Assembly: GCF_016765675.1 (NCBI RefSeq)
Contig: NZ_JAESWB010000362.1
Location: 1 to 64,000 of the forward strand
Source of the DNA: Neobacillus paridis
GTDB taxonomy: Bacteria > Bacillota > Bacilli > Bacillales > Cytobacillaceae
Length of the DNA stretch: 64,000 nt
Direction: 5' to 3'
The notes below the pieces were generated by a model. That model saw only the letters and a list, made by a program, of their open reading frames with translations, searched no databases and was not told the DNA's origin. Shown in pieces: positions 36,044-44,725 of this stretch; position 1 is the first letter of the stretch, and every line of letters begins with the position of its first letter. Position numbers and translations under genes: made by a program.

Positions 36044-37312
36044 TTACATGATTAATTTTAATAGATTACCTAGTAAAATACCGACAACACCGAAATCTGC
36101 ATCACCAAATGTTGTGCCGTTGAAGCCAAGTGAGCCAAGAACCGGTAATAACAGAGCAGGTAAGAAGCTGATAATTAAACCATTGGCAAATGAGCCGAGA
36201 ATCGCACCGCGTCTTCCTCCTGTGGCATTACCGAACACCCCGGCAGCTGCACCTGTAAAGAAGTGAGGCACAAGTCCTGGAACGATAACCGATAATCCGA
36301 AAACCGGAAGTAAGAACATGCTGATAACACCGGCAATAAAGCTGGATAAGAAGCCAACAATAACAGCATTTGGCGCAAATGGGAAGACAATCGGACAGTC
36401 TAATGCAGGTTTGGCATTAGGAACGACTTTATCGGCAATCCCCTTAAATGCTGGAACAATTTCCGCAATAATCATCCGAACACCAGCTAAAATGATGTAA
36501 ACGCCGCCGGCGAATGTAATCGCTTGCGTAATTGAGAAGACGACGAAGTTTGTGCCGCCGCTCAATTTACTTTCAATAAAAGCTGGACCAGTAAAAGCGG
36601 CAACGACTAGGAACATCAATGCCATTGTCAAAGCTAGAGCTACTGAGGAATCGCGTAAGAATCCTAGGGATTTTGGCACTTTAATTTCTTCAGTTGTCTT
36701 TTCTTTATTACCAAAATATTTCCCAATTGTACCGGAAACAAAGTATCCAATTGAACCGAAGTGACCAACAGCGACATCGTCAGAACCAGTAATTTGACGT
36801 GTATATGGTTGAAGAATCGCAGGCATGACAACCATTAATGCGCCAAGAATAAGAGAACCAACTAAAACAAGCGTCGCCCCCTTCATACCGCCTGCTGATA
36901 ATACGGCAGCAAGCATACATGCCATGAACATTGTATGGTGCCCTGTTAAGAAAATATATTTTAATTTCGTGAAACGGGCCAGTAAAATATTAATAATCAT
37001 ACCAAAGACCATAATCATGGCTGTTTCAGCACCAAATGTTTTTTGCGCTAAAGCGACAATCGCTTCGTTATTTGGAATAACCCCTTTAATATGGAATGCA
37101 TGTTCAAACATTTGACCAAATAAATCAAGTGCACCAACGAGAACCGTTGCCCCTGCACCTAAAATGATAAAGCCCATGATCGTTTTTAACGTACCGGAAA
37201 CAACATCTGCGGCACCTTTTTTCTGTAAAAGTAAACCAATAAGTGCAAATAAACCAACCAGGATCGCAGGAGTTCCCAGTATATCATTCATAATTAAATG
37301 TAACATGATCAT
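36044..37312 (-). CDS. ulaA: PTS ascorbate-type transporter, EIIC component (UlaA)
   Basis: 422 aa, an 11-helix membrane protein. GTLKTIMGFIILGAGATVLV, the INILLARFTKLKYIFLTGHH segment and CPIVFPFAPNAVIVGF are conserved in SgaT/UlaA carriers of the ascorbate-galactitol PTS superfamily. It imports a sugar-like substrate while EIIB phosphorylates it. The ATG directly follows the EIIB stop (TAGATG), so the subunits are cotranslated. No downstream ula lactonase, isomerase or epimerase genes are present in the window. The substrate could therefore be L-ascorbate or another acid sugar. A GAGGGTGA hairpin at 36008-36031 lies past the stop, without a clear T-tract. Confidence 0.88.
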   Translation of the reverse strand: MIMLHLIMNDILGTPAILVGLFALIGLLLQKKGAADVVSGTLKTIMGFIILGAGATVLVGALDLFGQMFEHAFHIKGVIPNNEAIVALAQKTFGAETAMIMVFGMIINILLARFTKLKYIFLTGHHTMFMACMLAAVLSAGGMKGATLVLVGSLILGALMVVMPAILQPYTRQITGSDDVAVGHFGSIGYFVSGTIGKYFGNKEKTTEEIKVPKSLGFLRDSSVALALTMALMFLVVAAFTGPAFIESKLSGGTNFVVFSITQAITFAGGVYIILAGVRMIIAEIVPAFKGIADKVVPNAKPALDCPIVFPFAPNAVIVGFLSSFIAGVISMFLLPVFGLSVIVPGLVPHFFTGAAAGVFGNATGGRRGAILGSFANGLIISFLPALLLPVLGSLGFNGTTFGDADFGVVGILLGNLLKLIM

Positions 37313-37585
37313 CTACCCCTTTAAAATGTGTGTTGTTAATGCCTTTTTGATTTCTTCCAAGCTGAACATATTGACTAACGGAATTGTTTTTCTTTTTCCA
37401 TCGTTTAATTGATCCATGATTTCAGGTGAACCGATGTAATAATCGGCATTTTCCGTTTTAGCGCTTGCCAAGTCTGTATGCGAGCAAGTTCCTTCAATAT
37501 TTAATTCCTTCATTGCCTTTTGTACATTCATCGACATCATAAAACTGCTTCCTAAGCCATTTCCGCAAACAACTAAAATTTTCAT
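37313..37585 (-). CDS. ulaB: PTS ascorbate-type EIIB component (UlaB)
   Basis: 90 aa. The phospho-accepting Cys8 lies in ILVVCGNGLGSSFMMSMNV, the P-loop of lactose/ascorbate-type EIIB. It passes phosphate from EIIA to the substrate in EIIC. AGGAGG precedes the ATG; a gap of 12 bases separates it from the EIIA gene. Confidence 0.88.
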   Translation of the reverse strand: MKILVVCGNGLGSSFMMSMNVQKAMKELNIEGTCSHTDLASAKTENADYYIGSPEIMDQLNDGKRKTIPLVNMFSLEEIKKALTTHILKG

Positions 37586-37597
37586 TCGTAATTCCTC

Positions 37598-38026
37598 CTA
37601 AATAATTTTAATTAATTCTTGATACGTTTTCGCTGAAGCCATTGCCTCCACCTTTTCCTCGCTGGCTAAAACAGCGGACAGCTCGGAAAGCAGGGACAAA
37701 TGGGAGTCCTTGTCAGGCGCTGCTAACACCAAGAAAACATTGGCAATCTTCCCATCAGCAAATTCAACTGCTTTTTCTAAAACCAATAAACTTAAGCCTA
37801 ATTTATTGACCCCGTCTTCCGGTCTTGCATGCGGCATCGCAAACTTTGGCAGCAAGACGATATAAGGACCAAATTGCTTGACATTTTCAATCATCGTATC
37901 GACATATTTGGGCTCTACAAAATGATGTTGAACCAATGGTTCAGCGGCTAATTTAATCGCCTCTTGCCAATTTTCACTGTCTGCTTTAAACTGAACCATT
38001 TCTGCTGTTAAATATTTTTCAAGCAT
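37598..38026 (-). CDS. ulaC: PTS EIIA component, mannitol/ascorbate type (UlaC)
   Basis: About 142 aa, a PTS_EIIA_2 domain. The phosphorylated His lies in KFAMPHARPEDGVNKLGLSL. It takes phosphate from HPr. I prefer ATG 38026, eight bases after AAAAGGGGG; GTG 38035 and ATG 38032 overlap that ribosome site. The EIIA domain at the end of the upstream regulator is a close relative (shared GPYIVxxPKxAxPHARPEDGVN), suggesting duplication within the operon. It is 26 bases from the regulator stop. Confidence 0.87.
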   Translation of the reverse strand: MLEKYLTAEMVQFKADSENWQEAIKLAAEPLVQHHFVEPKYVDTMIENVKQFGPYIVLLPKFAMPHARPEDGVNKLGLSLLVLEKAVEFADGKIANVFLVLAAPDKDSHLSLLSELSAVLASEEKVEAMASAKTYQELIKII

Positions 38027-38051
38027 TTGCATCACCCCCTTTTAATTCTTG

Positions 38052-40166
38052 CTATTCTTTAGAGAAGGCGGTTATAACATTATATATATCCACTGCCGAT
38101 TTCGCTTGGATGATTTTTGTAAAACTTTTTTTATCAGAAAGCATCTCTGTTAATTGAGAAAGTGCCTTTAAATGAGTTTCCCCATCAATCGCTGCCAAGA
38201 CTATCACAAGTTGAATATCGTGATCCGCTTTATCCGAAAAAGACACCGCTTTTTCAAGCTTTAACAGGCTCATGCTTAACTCATTGACCCCATCCTCCGG
38301 TCGTGCATGCGGGATCGCGACCTTTGGGGCAATGACAATATAGGGACCGATTTTCACAAGGTTATCAATCATCACATCAATATAACCTGGTGTGATGAAA
38401 CCTTTTTCCCGCAGCGGTTCGGCCGCTGTCCGGATGGCCTCTTGCCAATTGCTTACTTCCGGTTTTATTTGGATGTTTTCCTGTCTCAGGAGGTCGCGCA
38501 ATTTCGGCTTCCCGATCTCCTTGCCAACCTTCTCCGGTTTATAAAGGTACTGCTTGAGATCCCGGAGGAGACTCTCCTGATCATGAACGGTCGCATGCTT
38601 CTGAATAATTTCCATTAGCGCATCTATGGAAGATTTTTGTTTGCCGCTCGTTTCGGCCAGTCCCACCACCTTTTTTAACAGGCTCTCTTTTTCCTTCTCT
38701 GTGAGAATTGGGCTGACCACATAAACCGGTATCTCTTTTTCTTCCAGCGGTATCGTCGAAATGATGAAATCAACATCCCAGTGTTGCTGTTGATATTCCC
38801 TTAGCGACACACTGCCAATTAGATCAATCGTCGAGAATAAACCTTCCAATTGATGCAGCAGCAGCCGTGATGTTCCAACACCATTTGTGCAAACGAGCAG
38901 GGCTTTTCTCCGGGAGGCCGGCTTGATCCCCACCTTCCGCATCCAGCCGCCAAAATGCATCGCAATTAAAGCAATCTCGTGATCATTGACATGTTTTCCA
39001 ACAACTGTCTCGAGATGGGAGATGCACTTTTTCGTGATCACGAAAATATCGTGATACTGCTCCTTGATCGATTCGGTCATTTCGCTTTCAAACTCTAGCC
39101 CATACTTGATCCGATAGTACGCCGGTTTTACATGAAGCAATAGATTTTTCTCCATTTCTTTGCGATCTTCAAAAAAGACGCAGGCGTATTTTTGAAAATC
39201 CGTCACCATTTCTGTCACCACATCGGCAAGAATCCGAGCATCGGTATGGGCGTCAAGTTGTAAATCACCTGAAAATTGCACTCTTGAACTAAGCAAATGC
39301 TTGGTAATATAGAAGATCTCATCTTCGGGAAATTCAATTTCAAACAGGGTCGAAAGCTTTTCAGCTATTTTTTCGGCAGCCACGTATTCCTTTGTTTCTG
39401 CTAAAACATCCTTTTCCACCGGATCAATGGTTATTTTCTTCCCTTGCGACACCCGTTTGCCAAACAGCAGCAGGCGTATCGCTAGGCTGTACAAAAATTC
39501 ATCCGTAAACTGAACGCTTAATTCTTGTTCACTGTCGCTAATGATTTTTTGAACCGTTTTCATTTTTTCGAAATCAAACAGATCCAGACCATCATTGTGA
39601 GCATTTAAAATGAGCGGAATTTTCGTTAATAATAACTGCCAATTTTGATTCGGCAGCACATGCTGCAGATAATGAACAATCGCCTTGCGCTTATCATCCT
39701 CTTTCCCAACGATGACGTAACCATGTTTCCGTTTCGCTTCCAGCGTTAAGTCAAACCGTTTCAACTCGGTCTTTAACCCCTTAAGGTCATCGAGCATTGT
39801 ATTACGGCTGACCTGGAAAATCTCGATTAAATCTTCGAGAAAAAGCGGGGTATCTCTCGTCATTAGGCAGATGGCCAGCCACGCTTTGCGTTCCTTGGCA
39901 GAATACTCATAATGATCGGTTTTCAAAAAACTGAGTTTATCCGGAACTTTGTTTATGGCTTCCTCTTCTAGCATAAATCCGGCAGACCGCACATGTTTTA
40001 CGGCTGGCAGATTGTTCTTTTTTAACCAATCATTGATTTTCTCAATATCGTAATAAATCGTTCTTCTGGAGATATGAAACTTCTCGATTAATTCTTCAAC
40101 AGATACAAATGTTTTGGCTTTTACTAAATGGGATAAGATGGCAGTACTGCGTTGCGTTAGTGACAT
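38052..40166 (-). CDS. PRD-containing PTS-controlled transcriptional regulator (BglG/MtlR type)
   Basis: 704 aa. N-terminal helix-turn-helix domains (about 1-60, ELIEKFHISRRTIYYDIEKI, and about 85-150, IFQVSRNTMLDDLKGLK) bind DNA. Two PRD modules follow (about 180-405) with regulatory His residues such as YITKHLLSSRVQF and ALIAMHFGGWM. An EIIB-like domain has ALLVCTNGVGTSRLLLHQLE (about 413-432). A C-terminal EIIA domain has KVAIPHARPEDGVNELSMSL. Phosphorylation by HPr and the PTS would tell it whether substrate is present. It starts the operon and precedes the EIIA, EIIB and EIIC genes, so it most likely activates them and itself through the palindromes upstream. Confidence 0.88.
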   Translation of the reverse strand: MSLTQRSTAILSHLVKAKTFVSVEELIEKFHISRRTIYYDIEKINDWLKKNNLPAVKHVRSAGFMLEEEAINKVPDKLSFLKTDHYEYSAKERKAWLAICLMTRDTPLFLEDLIEIFQVSRNTMLDDLKGLKTELKRFDLTLEAKRKHGYVIVGKEDDKRKAIVHYLQHVLPNQNWQLLLTKIPLILNAHNDGLDLFDFEKMKTVQKIISDSEQELSVQFTDEFLYSLAIRLLLFGKRVSQGKKITIDPVEKDVLAETKEYVAAEKIAEKLSTLFEIEFPEDEIFYITKHLLSSRVQFSGDLQLDAHTDARILADVVTEMVTDFQKYACVFFEDRKEMEKNLLLHVKPAYYRIKYGLEFESEMTESIKEQYHDIFVITKKCISHLETVVGKHVNDHEIALIAMHFGGWMRKVGIKPASRRKALLVCTNGVGTSRLLLHQLEGLFSTIDLIGSVSLREYQQQHWDVDFIISTIPLEEKEIPVYVVSPILTEKEKESLLKKVVGLAETSGKQKSSIDALMEIIQKHATVHDQESLLRDLKQYLYKPEKVGKEIGKPKLRDLLRQENIQIKPEVSNWQEAIRTAAEPLREKGFITPGYIDVMIDNLVKIGPYIVIAPKVAIPHARPEDGVNELSMSLLKLEKAVSFSDKADHDIQLVIVLAAIDGETHLKALSQLTEMLSDKKSFTKIIQAKSAVDIYNVITAFSKE

Positions 40167-40179
40167 CTAAAGTACCTCC

Positions 40180-40353
40180 TTTGCACAAATAGTTTGTGCA
40201 AAAAAGTATATTTATTTACTTTGAGCAATTGCTTGACTTTAATATACTCCTTGATTTAATGCGTGTGTAGACCAAATCACGCTCAACTATTTGTGCAAAA
40301 GTTGTACTTATGAATGTTAGCAAAAGTACTTTTTTTGCACTGTTTCTGTGCAA
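40180..40353 (-). promoter_or_regulatory. Operator array with TTTGTGCAAA motifs
   Basis: TTTGCACAAA and TTTGTGCAAA flank three bases at 40180-40202, overlapping the regulator's ribosome site. A single TTTGTGCAAAAG occurs at 40289-40300. TTGCAC-x7-GTGCAA lies at 40335-40353. These three related sites probably bind the PRD regulator; the first could block its own translation or transcription. Confidence 0.6.
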
Positions 40354-40507
40354 TTTTAGGCCGCATACCAGCTGAACATTTATGAATTATTTTTAAAAGA
40401 TTCAGCAAATACGTAAATTATCGACTTTACTTTTGTATAATAGTATTTAGTTGTTTTTCTTTTGGAAGTGAGTGAAATGACTGGGAGGAAGGAGAGGGTA
40501 ACTCGGC

Positions 40508-41179
40508 ATGAATCTAGGTCAAAGTCAACTTTTTTCCTTAGGTGATGAGGAAGATTTTAAATCATTAGAGAAGCACATGTATAAGCGGACATACAAAAAA
40601 AATCAACTTCTTTTTACAGAAGGTGATCCGCGTGATAAAATTTATTTTTTGCTTGAGGGATTTGTTAAGCTGGAACGGTTCAATCAAGAAGCAACGATCC
40701 TGTATTTGGACTATTTAAAACCAAACGATTTTTTTCCTTACCGCGGAATGTTTACAGATGAATATTATCATTTCTCAGCATATGCCCTTACTGATATCGT
40801 TGTCTATTATATCCCAATGACTATTTTTGAAAACTTTATTTTATCGGATAAAAGTCGATTATTTCACGTCGTCAAAATATTAACAGGCATCATGGAACAG
40901 CACGAAAAGCGAATAGAAATCATCACGACTAATTACGTTAAAGACCGGATTGAATTAACCTTCGCCTATTTAATGATTTATTATGGAACAAAAATTCAAA
41001 ACGGTATCATCATAGATATCCCGATCCCCCAAACGGAAATAGCCAAGCTATCGGGGGCATCCAGAGAATCGGTATCCCATATTTTTAAAGAATTAAAAGA
41101 GGACAAACTCATCTCCCAAAATGACAATAAACAGATCATCATCAATCAGCCTGATTATTTTCTAAATAGGCTAAAGTAA
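40508..41179 (+). CDS. Crp/Fnr-family regulator (ArcR-like)
   Basis: 223 aa. A cyclic-nucleotide-binding-like beta-roll (about 20-120) contains NQLLFTEGDPRDKIYFLLEG. The helix-turn-helix follows with IPQTEIAKLSGASRESVSHI (about 172-191). No Fe-S-binding Cys cluster of FNR is visible. The type resembles ArcR, which activates arginine deiminase/antiporter genes when oxygen is low. A DDAH gene and an ArcD-like antiporter gene lie 7-10 kb away on the other strand, which supports but does not prove this role. The start is ATG 40508; GGAAGGAGAG is rather far upstream (about 11 bases). Confidence 0.82.
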   Translation: MNLGQSQLFSLGDEEDFKSLEKHMYKRTYKKNQLLFTEGDPRDKIYFLLEGFVKLERFNQEATILYLDYLKPNDFFPYRGMFTDEYYHFSAYALTDIVVYYIPMTIFENFILSDKSRLFHVVKILTGIMEQHEKRIEIITTNYVKDRIELTFAYLMIYYGTKIQNGIIIDIPIPQTEIAKLSGASRESVSHIFKELKEDKLISQNDNKQIIINQPDYFLNRLK

Positions 41180-41253
41180 GCGGAAATTATCTTTTCCTTT
41201 AAATAGATTTCTTCAGCTATTTAAAAATGAAAAATAGCTTTTTAATTGGCAAA

Positions 41254-41300
41254 CTCTATCATAATTGTCATTAACGCAACATTATGATAGAGTGCCTTTT
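41254..41300. terminator. Bidirectional terminator between convergent genes
   Basis: CTCTATCATAAT and ATTATGATAGAG form a perfect 12-base stem with CCTTTTG after it. It ends both the Crp/Fnr unit and the minus-strand remnant cluster. Confidence 0.8.
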
Positions 41301-41302
41301 GT

Positions 41303-41410
41303 TTAACTTTTTGTTGTTTTTTTACCTTTCTTACCGAATTCCTTATCCTCTAATATAGTACATTTCAATTTTTCCTTGCCTTCAATCAATGGGCAATATT
41401 TGCTGGTCAT
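41303..41410 (-). CDS. Small ORF, 35 aa, unrecognised
   Basis: MTSKYCPLIEGKEKLKCTIL followed by EDKEFGKKGKKTTKS: basic, with two Cys. Its ATG comes immediately after the stop of the preceding 55-aa frame. There is no clear independent ribosome site. It could be the broken tail of a larger gene in this decaying cluster. Confidence 0.3.
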   Translation of the reverse strand: MTSKYCPLIEGKEKLKCTILEDKEFGKKGKKTTKS

Positions 41411-41578
41411 TTACATTTTTTGAACTACCATATTCACTTTTACCTCAAGTTTTTTTGCTGCAAAGATTCCTTTTAAAATGGATGGTATTTTGGTGTTTCC
41501 ATCATTAATTTTTCTTATAGTGGTATTCTCGATTGAATCTAGGCTAACATTTAGCCCCAAGCTAGTTACCAATTTCAC
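41411..41578 (-). CDS. Small ORF, 55 aa, unrecognised
   Basis: A GTG at 41578, seven bases after the TatA remnant stop, opens a frame with [20 protein letters not shown] and ends [13 protein letters not shown]. The [16 protein letters not shown] stretch looks protein-like (alternating hydrophobic). No family was recognised and the ribosome site is poor; it may be the 3' part of a decayed gene of the molybdoenzyme cluster. Confidence 0.35.
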   Translation of the reverse strand: MKLVTSLGLNVSLDSIENTTIRKINDGNTKIPSILKGIFAAKKLEVKVNMVVQKM

Positions 41579-41584
41579 AACAGT

Positions 41585-41757
41585 CTATTTTTTATCAAGT
41601 GGTGAGGAACTGATAGTCTCTTTTTCTTCGTCTTCGTCAATTAAGTCCTTCGTGGATTTTTTAAATTCTCGTAATGTCTGTCCAAATGAACTTCCAATTT
41701 AAGGAAGTTTCTTTGGCCCAAAAATAATTAACGCCAAAACTAAAACAAGAATTTCCT
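41585..41757 (-). pseudogene. TatA remnant: N-terminus deleted and internal nonsense codon
   Basis: The frame reads EILVLVLALIIFGPKKLP, a stop, then IGSSFGQTLREFKKSTKDLI and DEDEEKETISSSPLDKK. This is the transmembrane-hinge FGPKKLPEIG signature and amphipathic helix of TatA-type twin-arginine translocases. The conserved Glu codon after KKLP is TAA instead of GAA. The first residues are absent, replaced by the Fe-S protein fragment. A TAT substrate (the molybdoenzyme) is encoded a few genes upstream, so this tatA was probably dedicated to it. Confidence 0.7.
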
Positions 41758-41759
41758 GG

Positions 41760-41867
41760 GCAGGCAGTAACACAGGCATCACATGTTGACCGGGGGCTCT
41801 TGTAACGAACACATGCTGATTTGACTAGTTCATAGTCATAGTCGAGACTCTCTATCCATTTCTCCAT
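41760..41867 (-). pseudogene. N-terminal fragment of a 4Fe-4S protein
   Basis: MEKWIESLDYDYELVKSACV is followed by RYKSPRSTCDACVTACP, the beginning of a ferredoxin-like C-x2-C-x3-C-P cluster motif. The frame then runs straight into tatA sequence in the wrong frame, so a deletion joined the two genes near 41757. Its start overlaps the end of the MFS transporter gene. Confidence 0.6.
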
Positions 41868-43077
41868 TAGACCCACTGAAGTCACCCCCGTTAGATCTTA
41901 TCCTGTCTATCTTTCTATTCGAATGAAGTAAGATGGGCATATATGCAATCAATCCTATTCCCATGCAGGCAAAAATCATGGGAGAATAATTAAACTTTCC
42001 TAGAACAATTCCAAAAGTAGAGGAGCCAAAGGCAATTCCTAAATCAATGCAATTTTGATGGAATGAAAGAGCGGTAGACCGAATCCTTTGACTTACTGAA
42101 TCACCAATCCAGGCCACGGAAATGACAATACCGCCGGAATAGCCAAAGCCTGTGAATAACCCCGAAAGATAAAAAAGACTAGATGCTCCTGGTATGAAAT
42201 AGAAACCGCCTATCCCAATCCCCAGAAAGAAAAGGGCGAAAGTCATAGCTCTTAACCGCCCAATTTTGTCTGACATCATCCCAAGCGTCAAACTAGCTAT
42301 GATTCCTCCGATAGCAAATAGGGTGTAGAATTGACCTGGGTTAGAAATGTTGGTATGTGCTGTTACAAATAAGATCGTAAAGTTAAATAAAAGTCCGTAG
42401 CCGATGGCAAAAACAAAGGTAGTAAAGTATATCACAAATGTACCCTTAAAGTTCTCGATTGTTAAACTATGCCTATATTTGCGATTGTTATTGAAGGGTT
42501 GAATTCGGTTGTGAATCGGCAGAATCAAGAGTAAGCCAATTAATGCCACTACCGCCATGATGAGATAATATACTTCATACCCCTGTGCAGCGATTAATCC
42601 CAAGGCAAAAACCGGTCCAAAAAGTAATGTCGATGTGGTTACTAAGCGATAAATACCTACGTATCTTCCTACCATTCCTTCTGGTGCCCCATTCATGACA
42701 GTTGTTGTGGCACCTGGAAAATAAGCTGCCAACCCGATGGCTTGAATAAACCGAAGAAAAAAGACTTCCCATACATGGCTGCTAAAAATAAAGAGGATGC
42801 CGGCCGCCAAAAAAGCCCCTGCTCCAATGAACATCGTCAGTTTTGGACCTTTTACATCCGCCAGCGGCCCAAAGAAGAACCTTAACCCTATTGCTGAAAT
42901 AAGGAAAATAGCGCTTTGGAGTCCTACAAGAAACTGATTTCCTCCTAATTTCATTAAATAGACAGGTGTTATCGTCATAAAAATGTTATTATAACTAAAG
43001 ATTAGAAAAACAGAGGTAAACAACCCCATCAGATTCTTGTTTACCCTTGTTTTCATGAACAAATTTTCCATTGGCAT
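41836..43077 (-). CDS. Major facilitator superfamily transporter
   Basis: About 413 aa with 12 predicted transmembrane helices. The loop 2-3 motif FFFGPLADVKGPKLTMFIGA and its counterpart in the second half GMMSDKIGRLRAMTFALFFL are MFS signatures. The start is placed at ATG 43077, with GGAGG upstream and just past the Crp/Fnr stop; the frame opens 11 codons earlier within that gene. It follows a Crp/Fnr gene and a DMSO-reductase-type operon on the same strand, so it may import or export the respiratory substrate or product. Its substrate cannot be told from sequence. Its 3' end overlaps the Fe-S fragment. Confidence 0.85.
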   Translation of the reverse strand: MPMENLFMKTRVNKNLMGLFTSVFLIFSYNNIFMTITPVYLMKLGGNQFLVGLQSAIFLISAIGLRFFFGPLADVKGPKLTMFIGAGAFLAAGILFIFSSHVWEVFFLRFIQAIGLAAYFPGATTTVMNGAPEGMVGRYVGIYRLVTTSTLLFGPVFALGLIAAQGYEVYYLIMAVVALIGLLLILPIHNRIQPFNNNRKYRHSLTIENFKGTFVIYFTTFVFAIGYGLLFNFTILFVTAHTNISNPGQFYTLFAIGGIIASLTLGMMSDKIGRLRAMTFALFFLGIGIGGFYFIPGASSLFYLSGLFTGFGYSGGIVISVAWIGDSVSQRIRSTALSFHQNCIDLGIAFGSSTFGIVLGKFNYSPMIFACMGIGLIAYMPILLHSNRKIDRIRSNGGDFSGSNGEMDRESRL

Positions 43078-43081
43078 TATT

Positions 43082-43777
43082 TTAAGCCTCCATGCCGATA
43101 TCCGTTGCATATTCCTTTAACTTCTGCAAATCTTTTATTATAATTCCATTTCGTTTCTTCTTTAGGATATTATCGGCTTGCAGGAGCCCAATAGCATGAC
43201 TGATGGAATTTCGGCAAACTCCTAACATTGATGCTAAATCATCATTATTATACGGAAGGAGCTCGTTTTCCCTCGCACTTCCGTTATATTCCTCCTCAAG
43301 AATTATCAATAAGCCGGCTAATCGTTCGTTGGTTGGGTAAAAAGAGAGATTAATCGCTTCCTCGGCTTGTAAAGCCATCATGTTAAAAATATAGCTTAGA
43401 AATAAAGAAAAATAGTCAGGTGAGTTCCGTAAAAACTCATGGAAGAATTCATATTCAAATTGATATAACACTGAGTCTGTTACAGCGGTTGCTTTTGTAA
43501 TGGTGATTTTTTTTAGATTAATATTTTGAAAACCAAACAGCGACCCTGATTGGTGGAAAAATAGAACCTTTTCTTTTCCTTCATAGCCAAAAGCGGAAAT
43601 TTTAATCAAACCGCTTTTTACATAGTAGCTATATTGGTGGGAAGACTGAGGATGAAAAATAATATCATCCTTTTTGACTTTTTTCTTTGAAAAAGGGACT
43701 AAATGGTTGGAAAAAATATCTGTAAATAATTTTAATTGTTCGTTTGAAGAAATAAAGGGATTTATGCATTTGCTCAT
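43082..43777 (-). CDS. Crp/Fnr-family regulator of the molybdoenzyme operon
   Basis: 231 aa. An N-terminal beta-roll (about 30-125) has DDIIFHPQSSHQYSYYVKSG. The C-terminal winged helix has NDDLASMLGVCRNSISHAIG (about 177-196). Single Cys residues are present, but not the four-Cys FNR cluster. It sits between the anchor-subunit gene and an MFS gene, all minus strand, and probably responds to redox or respiratory conditions. The palindromes before the catalytic subunit gene (47781-47808) are candidate binding sites. GGGAGG precedes its ATG. Confidence 0.82.
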   Translation of the reverse strand: MSKCINPFISSNEQLKLFTDIFSNHLVPFSKKKVKKDDIIFHPQSSHQYSYYVKSGLIKISAFGYEGKEKVLFFHQSGSLFGFQNINLKKITITKATAVTDSVLYQFEYEFFHEFLRNSPDYFSLFLSYIFNMMALQAEEAINLSFYPTNERLAGLLIILEEEYNGSARENELLPYNNDDLASMLGVCRNSISHAIGLLQADNILKKKRNGIIIKDLQKLKEYATDIGMEA

Positions 43778-43860
43778 ATTAGTTCCTCCCTAACTGAAAA
43801 GGGAGAAAAGGATTGATGAACTCTTTGCCCCCTCTTGACAAACATGATCCGAAATCCAGT

Positions 43861-44706
43861 CTATAAATGTACCCCATTCATAAAGAAGATGATTCTGGAG
43901 ATGCCTTCCCCTATTATGATTGTAGCAAATATGAGAGTAATTCCCGTTTTCATTTTTAAAGATTTTTTGAATAATGCAAACAGAACCACCAATGGAGCAA
44001 GTAAACCAATTAACCATCGGCTGATGTTTAGGGTAAGCAAGTCAGGAAGCTCTACACCATACGTTCCCATCGAAAGTTGGATAGAGTAGGCAATTTCAAC
44101 AAAGAATTGGATAAATAACAACCCAAGGAAAATAAATACCATCTTTTTGAGTACATCTGTATCGTTAGACTGAAGTACTAATAACAGTAAGAAAACGACA
44201 CTTCCCATAATCAACGCACTTATGATAAAGATGATCGGGGTTAGCCCTTGGTTCCATGCTGGGATACCCTTTGGTTTCGCATAGGCTAAAGCTGTGACCG
44301 TTAATAGACCTAAGCCGGCTAAAGCAGTTAATAAGTTTAAAGCGAAAGAAGGCTTTTTTCCCTTAAAGGCCCAGATTGTAACGATTAATAACAGAATTCC
44401 AAATCCAATAGACCAGTAAGCTTCCTGGGTAATCATCGAATTAGGATTGTGTAAAGCATTTAAAAATCGGAAAGGATGGCCTAAATGAAGTGCTGAGGCC
44501 AGCATTCCTATTCCCAATAAAATGATAGAAAGTACGGATACTTTTGCGTCTATAGAAGTAAAGATACCACCTTTCCGTTGCTGTATTTTTTCGACGGTTG
44601 CATTCCCTGAAAAGAATGCTTGATAAAGAAGATAAAAGATAAACGTACCAGCACTAATATCGCTAAGATACGTAAACACGATTAATGAAATTGGAAGTTC
44701 GCTCAT
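43861..44706 (-). CDS. DmsC-type membrane anchor subunit
   Basis: 281 aa, eight hydrophobic helices. The start ELPISLIVFTYLSDISAGTF and the ASALHLGHPFRFLNALHN segment with conserved His and Arg match DmsC/NrfD-like quinol-oxidising anchors. It passes electrons from menaquinol to the Fe-S subunit encoded just upstream and thereby to the molybdopterin subunit. AGGAGG precedes the ATG. Third gene of the enzyme operon. Confidence 0.87.
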   Translation of the reverse strand: MSELPISLIVFTYLSDISAGTFIFYLLYQAFFSGNATVEKIQQRKGGIFTSIDAKVSVLSIILLGIGMLASALHLGHPFRFLNALHNPNSMITQEAYWSIGFGILLLIVTIWAFKGKKPSFALNLLTALAGLGLLTVTALAYAKPKGIPAWNQGLTPIIFIISALIMGSVVFLLLLVLQSNDTDVLKKMVFIFLGLLFIQFFVEIAYSIQLSMGTYGVELPDLLTLNISRWLIGLLAPLVVLFALFKKSLKMKTGITLIFATIIIGEGISRIIFFMNGVHL

Positions 44707-44725
44707 TCCTTACACCTCCTACAAA

